NCBI RefSeq assembly: GCF_020687785.1
Contig: NZ_JAJEWI010000009.1
Location: forward strand, 49,764 to 113,763
Length of the DNA stretch: 64,000 nucleotides
Reading direction: 5' to 3'
Origin: Sphingopyxis yananensis
GTDB taxonomy: Bacteria; Pseudomonadota; Alphaproteobacteria; Sphingomonadales; Sphingomonadaceae
Positions 59,787 to 64,000 of this stretch are shown piece after piece; the first letter of the stretch is position 1; every line of letters starts with the position of its first letter. The notes beneath the pieces were generated by a model. That model saw only the letters and a program-made list of their open reading frames with translations. It searched no databases and was not told the DNA's origin. A program made the translations under genes and the position numbers.

Positions 59787-61355
59787 TTATGCGGCTTGAC
59801 GCGTAGTTTTCGGTTCGGGTTTCCAGTTCCACGGCATGAGTTCATCCCAGCGGGAGGCGGGCCAGTCTCCAGCGATTTTTTCCATGACATCAGCAATATA
59901 GGCCTGTGGTTCGACAGCGTTGAGCTTGCAGGTCTCGATGACGGAATAAATGGCAGCCGCGTGTTCGCCGCCGGCCTTTGAACCCGCAAAAAGCCAGTTC
60001 TTACGGCCCACCGCTACCGGACGCATCGCGCGTTCAGCGATGTTATTGTCCATTTCCGCCATTCCTTCATCGAGGAACAGTGTCAGCGCATCCCAGCGCT
60101 TGCGGCCATAGATCAGCGCCTTCGCCATCGCAGATTTGGGCGACAATCGGCGCAGTGCATTATCGATCACGCTGCGCAGGGCTTCGACTTGCGCTTTGCT
60201 ATGGTCCTGCCGGTGCTGACGGCGGATATCCGGTGGCTGCCCCCGCACATCCTCTTCGGCCCGATAGAGTTCGGCAATGCGTTGCAGCAGATCCGTGCTG
60301 AGCGGTGTCGGACTGGCCTGATGTTGCTCAAATATCTTGCGCCGGAAATGCGCCCAGCAAGCGACCTCTTTGATCCGCTGGTCCCTGTAGAGCTTTTCAT
60401 ATCCGGCATAGCCATCGGCTTGCAGCAGGCCGGCAAAATCTTTGAGTTCCGTCTGTGGATGAACACCGCTGCGATCAGGGGTAAATTTATACCAGACCAT
60501 GGCCGGTGATGTAGCGCCCGATGCCCGGTCATCGGCGGCATAAACCCATAATCTGGCCTGCGCGGTTTTCCCTTTGCCGGGCGCCAGCATAGGCACAGGC
60601 GTATCATCCGTATGGAGCTTTGCCGCCTTCAGCCCTTCTTCGCGGATGCGGGTGACAATGGGGTCCAGCAGGCGGGAGGCTTGTCCGGCCCATCCGGCCA
60701 GTGTCGAACGATCGATATCAATGCCTTGTGCCGCCATCATCTCGGCTTGCCGATAGAGCGGCAGATGATGATCGAACTTAGACACAACGATATGCGCTAG
60801 CGTGGCGAAACTCGCTTTGCCGCGCGTGATGGCTTTTACGGGCACAGGGGCCTGAACAATCTTCTCACAGCCTCGGCAGCTATATTTAGGCCGCACATGA
60901 CGGATGACACGCCATTGCACTGGCAGGGCGTCCAGCATCTCATCGCTATCCTGGCCCAAGGGGCGCAGATCACCGCCGCAGTCTGGGCAGGTGCAGGAGC
61001 CGCATTCCGGTTCGATCCGGCGTTCTTCACGCGGCAGATGCTCTGGCAAGCTGCGAACGGCAGGCTGGCGCGGTGAAGGCTGTGTTACAGTCTTGCCGAT
61101 ATCGGCAAGCGTGGCTTCCCCTTCCAATTCTTCTAGCGACAGTTCCAACTGCTCAATCTGCAAATCCAGCTTCTCGGACGACTGGCCAAAACTCTGCCGC
61201 CGTAGCTGTGCCAGTTGAAGCCGCAGCGCCTCGATCAGCGTATCGCGGGCCGCGAGAGCAGCCTGTAATTGCGCGATCAGAGCATCTTTATCAAGGAAGG
61301 GAATAGGAACGTCGGACACGGCTATCTTATAACGAACACCAAAGGAGAACACCAC
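59787..61355 (-). CDS. tnpC: IS66-family transposase TnpC
   Basis: A 522-residue transposase. An N-terminal coiled-coil (LIAQLQAALAARDTLIEALRLQLAQLRRQ) leads to FGQSSEKL. A zinc-finger-like region follows (ECGSCTCPDCGGDLRPLG, then YSCRGCEKIVQAP). The DDE domain has LHTDDTPVPML, LQADGYAGYEKLY and a late EGMAEMDNNIAERAMRPVAVGRKNWLFAGSKAGGEHAA that carries the glutamate. The gene looks intact. The start is uncertain: GTG 61355 or GTG 61316. It is the third gene of the element. Confidence 0.93.
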   Translation of the reverse strand: MVFSFGVRYKIAVSDVPIPFLDKDALIAQLQAALAARDTLIEALRLQLAQLRRQSFGQSSEKLDLQIEQLELSLEELEGEATLADIGKTVTQPSPRQPAVRSLPEHLPREERRIEPECGSCTCPDCGGDLRPLGQDSDEMLDALPVQWRVIRHVRPKYSCRGCEKIVQAPVPVKAITRGKASFATLAHIVVSKFDHHLPLYRQAEMMAAQGIDIDRSTLAGWAGQASRLLDPIVTRIREEGLKAAKLHTDDTPVPMLAPGKGKTAQARLWVYAADDRASGATSPAMVWYKFTPDRSGVHPQTELKDFAGLLQADGYAGYEKLYRDQRIKEVACWAHFRRKIFEQHQASPTPLSTDLLQRIAELYRAEEDVRGQPPDIRRQHRQDHSKAQVEALRSVIDNALRRLSPKSAMAKALIYGRKRWDALTLFLDEGMAEMDNNIAERAMRPVAVGRKNWLFAGSKAGGEHAAAIYSVIETCKLNAVEPQAYIADVMEKIAGDWPASRWDELMPWNWKPEPKTTRQAA

Positions 61356-61379
61356 AAAAAGCGCCGAAAAACAGCGCTT

Positions 61380-61727
61380 TTATCCCGCCAAAATGGGCCT
61401 ATCCGACCGCTCTGGCCGCCGCCAGTCTATCCCCTCGATCAGCATCGAAAGCTGCGCGCCGGACAGGCTGACTTTGCCGCTTCCGGTGACGGGCCAGACA
61501 AAGCGTCCACGGTCCATTCGCTTGGAGAATAAGCAAAAACCCTGCCCATCATACCAAAGCAGCTTGACCAAATCACCGCGCTTACCGCGATAGGCAAATA
61601 AGGCCCCGCTATGCGGGTTTATGCTCAGCACTTCCTGCGCCAGCACAGCCAGACCATTAATCCCCTTGCGCATGTCTGTTGTGCCGCAGGCGAGATAAAT
61701 CCGTGTGGATGGGGGCAAGGCTATCAC
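61380..61727 (-). CDS. tnpB: IS66-family accessory protein TnpB
   Basis: A 115-residue IS66 Orf2 protein, needed for transposition together with TnpC but of unclear biochemical role. The family signature is present: IYLACGTTDMRKGINGLAVLAQEVL, GALFAYRGKRGDLVKLLWYDGQGFCLFSKRMDRGRFVWP and a C-terminal LIEGIDWRRP. The GTG start overlaps the last base of the tnpA stop, so translation is coupled. A short hairpin lies between its stop and tnpC (61356-61381). Confidence 0.94.
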   Translation of the reverse strand: MIALPPSTRIYLACGTTDMRKGINGLAVLAQEVLSINPHSGALFAYRGKRGDLVKLLWYDGQGFCLFSKRMDRGRFVWPVTGSGKVSLSGAQLSMLIEGIDWRRPERSDRPILAG

Positions 61728-62155
61728 TATGTCAGCACCGACATCACACGGCCCAGAGCGCTGGCATCAACTTGGGCATCGACGGTCAGCTTTATTCCGG
61801 ACGGCAGTTCAATCCCGATCAAGCCGCTGGCGGAAGAAGATGCTGCTGCAGGCAATTCCGCCATGTCACTGATTTGCACTTCGGCAAAACTGGGCTCGAC
61901 CTCATGGCTAATACCGGCCAGTTCACCCGACATGGCTTGACGCCGCCATGTGTAAATCTGGCCATTGCCGATATTATGCTGTTTGCAGGCATCCCGAACC
62001 GAACCGCCGGGACCAAAGGCATCCCGCAATATCACGAGCTTCTGATCTACCGTCCAGCGACGACGTCCGCCAACGACCTCAACGTGCGAGGTCATATGAC
62101 TAGTCGTATGACCTCTTAAACTGTCAACTACCGAAATCTCGTTATCGTCAGACAC
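61727..62155 (-). CDS. tnpA: IS66-family protein TnpA
   Basis: A 142-residue IS66 Orf1 protein with a helix-turn-helix: GGRRRWTVDQKLVILRDAFGPGGSVRDACKQHNIGNGQIYTWRRQ. The remainder is a less conserved region ending in SGIKLTVDAQVDASALGRV. I choose GTG 62155 (SDDNEIS) because the related second element at the right edge of the window has ATG at the same position; a longer in-frame start at 62167 exists. It is the first gene of the element. Confidence 0.9.
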   Translation of the reverse strand: MSDDNEISVVDSLRGHTTSHMTSHVEVVGGRRRWTVDQKLVILRDAFGPGGSVRDACKQHNIGNGQIYTWRRQAMSGELAGISHEVEPSFAEVQISDMAELPAAASSSASGLIGIELPSGIKLTVDAQVDASALGRVMSVLT

Positions 62156-62421
62156 TGGCCACCCCATTCAAAGGGGCGTAATCAAGCTGGCAAAGCAATT
62201 AGGCGCAAGGCGGCCTACAGGCACCGCTTACGCCGACCCTTCCAAGACGCTCAGCGGCCAATTTCCGGCATCCAGCTGCGGACGGTCAGGTTTCCGACTG
62301 CGACACGCACGAATGGCCGGTTGTCGATCGACAGCTTTAGGCGGAAACTCGCGCGAAGCAGTCGCGATCTGATTTAGTACTTAGCGGCGCTCAATGCTTC
62401 CCTGCCCACTTCGCCTGCAGA

Positions 62422-63881
62422 TCACAAAGCTATACAATTCTCGGCCCCGAACCATTGCTCTGCTTGGTTAATCACGTTTTGGGATGGGTTGTGAAAATAT
62501 ACGGAAAGCATTTTCTTCGCGCGCGTGCAGCATACGTAGAAGAGCTTTTGTGTCCGCGCTAGAACCGTTGGATTACCATCATTCTCAAACAGATTATTGA
62601 AATTATAATGGTTCCAGCCGCCGGAATCCATGACGACCAGAACCCGATCAAACTCTCGTCCCTTGATCTTATGCTGCGTGGAGTAGGTCGTGCGCCCTTC
62701 CAGATATTCGTACAAATTCTGGAATGATCGATATGGAACGTCCTTCAGGCGATCATAGAGATAGCCCTTTTTTTCGGTGAATTGCGCGTACCGATCGTCA
62801 ATCAGGCACAGACCATGGTCATGCGCGTAGTTTATTACCTCCGACACGGATTGATCGCTCATTGCTTCAATCGCCTCGATGCGCTCCTTCAGTCGCACCT
62901 TGTCTTCCGATCTTGCCACCTTGAATTCGGTGTGGCGCAAGAATTCGTTGTAGCGGCGCTGCTGATACAGATGCACCACCTTCTGGATCTTGAAGACATG
63001 CTTTACGAAATCGCAGCGGCTCGACCCCTTGCGGGCCATTTCATCCTTGCTCTGCTTTTTGTCATCGACCAATTGTTCCTTATCGACATACATCCGTCGA
63101 AATGCCAAAAAGTTACGGGCTTCAGCATCGGCAAGGAGATCCGGTCGAGCCTCGATAAATTTTTTCATGGTCGGGGTTGGTGAAACCGCAGTCAGAGCTG
63201 CGCCAGTCTTACCCTGCTGCAGCATCGTGATTGTCTCACCGAATGTGCAATCATCATACTTCGCGAGATCGTCGTTTTTCTTAATATGAGTGACAATTCG
63301 ATCGCGATAATTCAGGACGCCATCCTTGTCATAAATGGCCATCAGGTCGCCAAAGCCGGCCTGGGGCGCAATCAGATTATGCGTAAGGTTGAGCTCCTTT
63401 GTCTCCAGCACATCCGAGAAATCCCAATCCAGATGGTTCCGGACATCCTGGAGCCGGCTGCTATCGCCCGTCGTATAATAAAAGCGGATCTGGCCATCCC
63501 TGACCTTCCCGTCGCTCATATTGGGCGCGGTGAGATCGTCCGATGCGTGCTGCTCAATTCCGTCGGTCCGGAGCCTGTTCGCCAGTTCATACACAAGTCG
63601 GGGGTTGCGCCGGTTCTGCTCCTTCTTGACCTCCGATACCGACATTTTGGCAACATAGTCGTGAATGTCGCCGATGCCTCCGTCGTAAATCGCCTGCATG
63701 GCATCGCCGAAGAAGCCACTGCCCCCCTTCCGCTTGCTTTGCGGAAGATAGTCGAGGAGGATCTTTACGACCTCAGGCGCCGTGTCTTGATACTCGTCGA
63801 CAAGAATGTATCGGTATCGGTCCCGCGTAATATCACGAAGCCTCGAATATTTCTTAAACATGGCGCCGGCGAGTTTTATTA
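62422..63881 (-). pseudogene. UvrD/Rep-type helicase, 5' part removed by IS66
   Basis: The frame runs from the stop at 62422 to the edge of the second IS66 element at 63881, leaving about 486 residues. It starts at the Walker B motif (YILVDEYQDT). SF1 motifs follow: GFFGDAMQAIYDGGIGD (motif III), EQNRRNPRLVYELANRLRTDG (motif IV), THQIKGREFDRV-like HKIKGREFDRVLVV (motif V) and VCCTRAKKML (motif VI). Walker A and the first domain are missing because the insertion lies upstream; residues LIKLAGAM precede the first ATG (63861). The FGDAMQxIY style recalls helicases of defence loci such as GajB, but this is inference. Confidence 0.8.
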
Positions 63882-64000
63882 GTAAGCGGGGCCTGTAGGC
63901 CGCCTTGCGACTAGCTGCTTTGCCGGCTTGATTGCGCCCCTTTGAAGGGGGTGGTCGATGCCTGACGATAACGAGATTTCAGCGATCAGCGGTGTAAGAG
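63882..64000 (+). mobile_element. Left end of a second IS66-family element
   Basis: GTAAGCGGGGCCTGTAGGCC at 63882 matches the end of the element at 59763-62231 (read inward from 62231), and the similarity continues for over 70 bases with scattered differences. It is a related but distinct element in opposite orientation. It continues beyond the window. Confidence 0.85.
63958..64000 (+). CDS. tnpA: TnpA of the second IS66 element, N-terminal fragment
   Basis: The first 14 codons are visible (MPDDNEISAISGVR), aligned with SDDNEIS of the other element's TnpA. AGGGGGTGG lies just upstream of ATG 63958. The gene is cut by the window edge. Confidence 0.75.
   Translation, partial: MPDDNEISAISGVR

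Larger units (their letters stand above)
59763..62231 (-). mobile_element. Complete IS66-family insertion sequence
   Basis: The element is about 2.47 kb. The terminal inverted repeats begin GTAAGCG on both sides (59763-59769; complement at 62225-62231) and match at about 14 of the first 21 bases. It encodes tnpA, tnpB and tnpC in that order on the minus strand, the normal IS66 set. No 8-bp target duplication is evident (left flank CAGGAGCC, right flank GCCGACCC), which suggests later recombination or deletion at one end. Confidence 0.88.

Noticed and set aside
1..64000. CRISPR arrays, rRNA operons, complete tRNA genes
   Set aside because: I looked for regular direct repeats with spacers and for tRNA or rRNA signatures and saw none.

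Overview
The window looks like a chromosomal segment of a sphingomonad (Alphaproteobacteria, Sphingomonadales). The inference rests on the glyA-nrdR-rRNA/tRNA methyltransferase block, many TonB-dependent receptors, an alginate-export-type porin next to aromatic transporters, and moderately high GC with sphingomonad-like codon use. The genus cannot be fixed from sequence reading alone.

Layout. 1-7.5 kb is housekeeping: the 3' end of glyA, a small membrane protein, nrdR, a SpoU-type methyltransferase, chorismate mutase, rpsD, an M28 lipoprotein peptidase, the two-step agmatine-to-putrescine route (aguA, aguB) and a PilZ protein. 7.9-11.9 kb holds a TonB-dependent receptor behind a two-gene UxaA-type sugar-acid dehydratase. 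12.2-17.6 kb is an iron-acquisition operon (siderophore receptor, tonB, piuC, alpha-hydroxy-acid oxidase) with a strong Fur-box candidate, followed by a structured palindromic repeat.

18-33.2 kb is a complete benzoate-to-TCA-cycle island: porin, BenE and MFS importers and a LysR regulator on the minus strand, then catB-catC-catA-benA-benB-benD-pcaI-pcaJ-pcaD-pcaF and a ferredoxin reductase on the plus strand. A perfect ATAC-N7-GTAT site lies in the divergent promoter. The usual fused BenC reductase is absent; a flavoprotein reductase of the ferredoxin-dependent type takes its place, and no ferredoxin gene is visible.

33.3-42.6 kb carries a DUF2339 membrane protein and a cell-envelope-looking module: TMEM43-like protein, two secreted cysteine-containing proteins, and a divergent histidine kinase/response regulator pair. 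A 16-bp motif sits about 92 bp upstream of both minus-strand transcription units of this module.

42.6-53 kb is an apparently uncharacterised catabolic cluster: a Rieske oxygenase, a SnoaL-like protein, two paralogous SRPBCC proteins, a DAO-type flavoprotein, a TonB-dependent receptor, a large MalT-like ATPase/LuxR regulator and a DJ-1/PfpI protein. A G-rich motif recurs upstream of three of its transcription units. It is followed (53-58.5 kb) by a BkdR-like regulator, a leucine-dehydrogenase-type enzyme and branched-chain 2-oxoacid dehydrogenase E1 alpha, E1 beta and E2.

58.5-64 kb is a decayed mobile zone: a relic of a P4-type integrase, a tRNA-Gly 3'-end-like attachment sequence, a complete IS66-family element, a UvrD-type helicase gene cut off at its 5' side, and the start of a second, oppositely oriented IS66 element that does the cutting.
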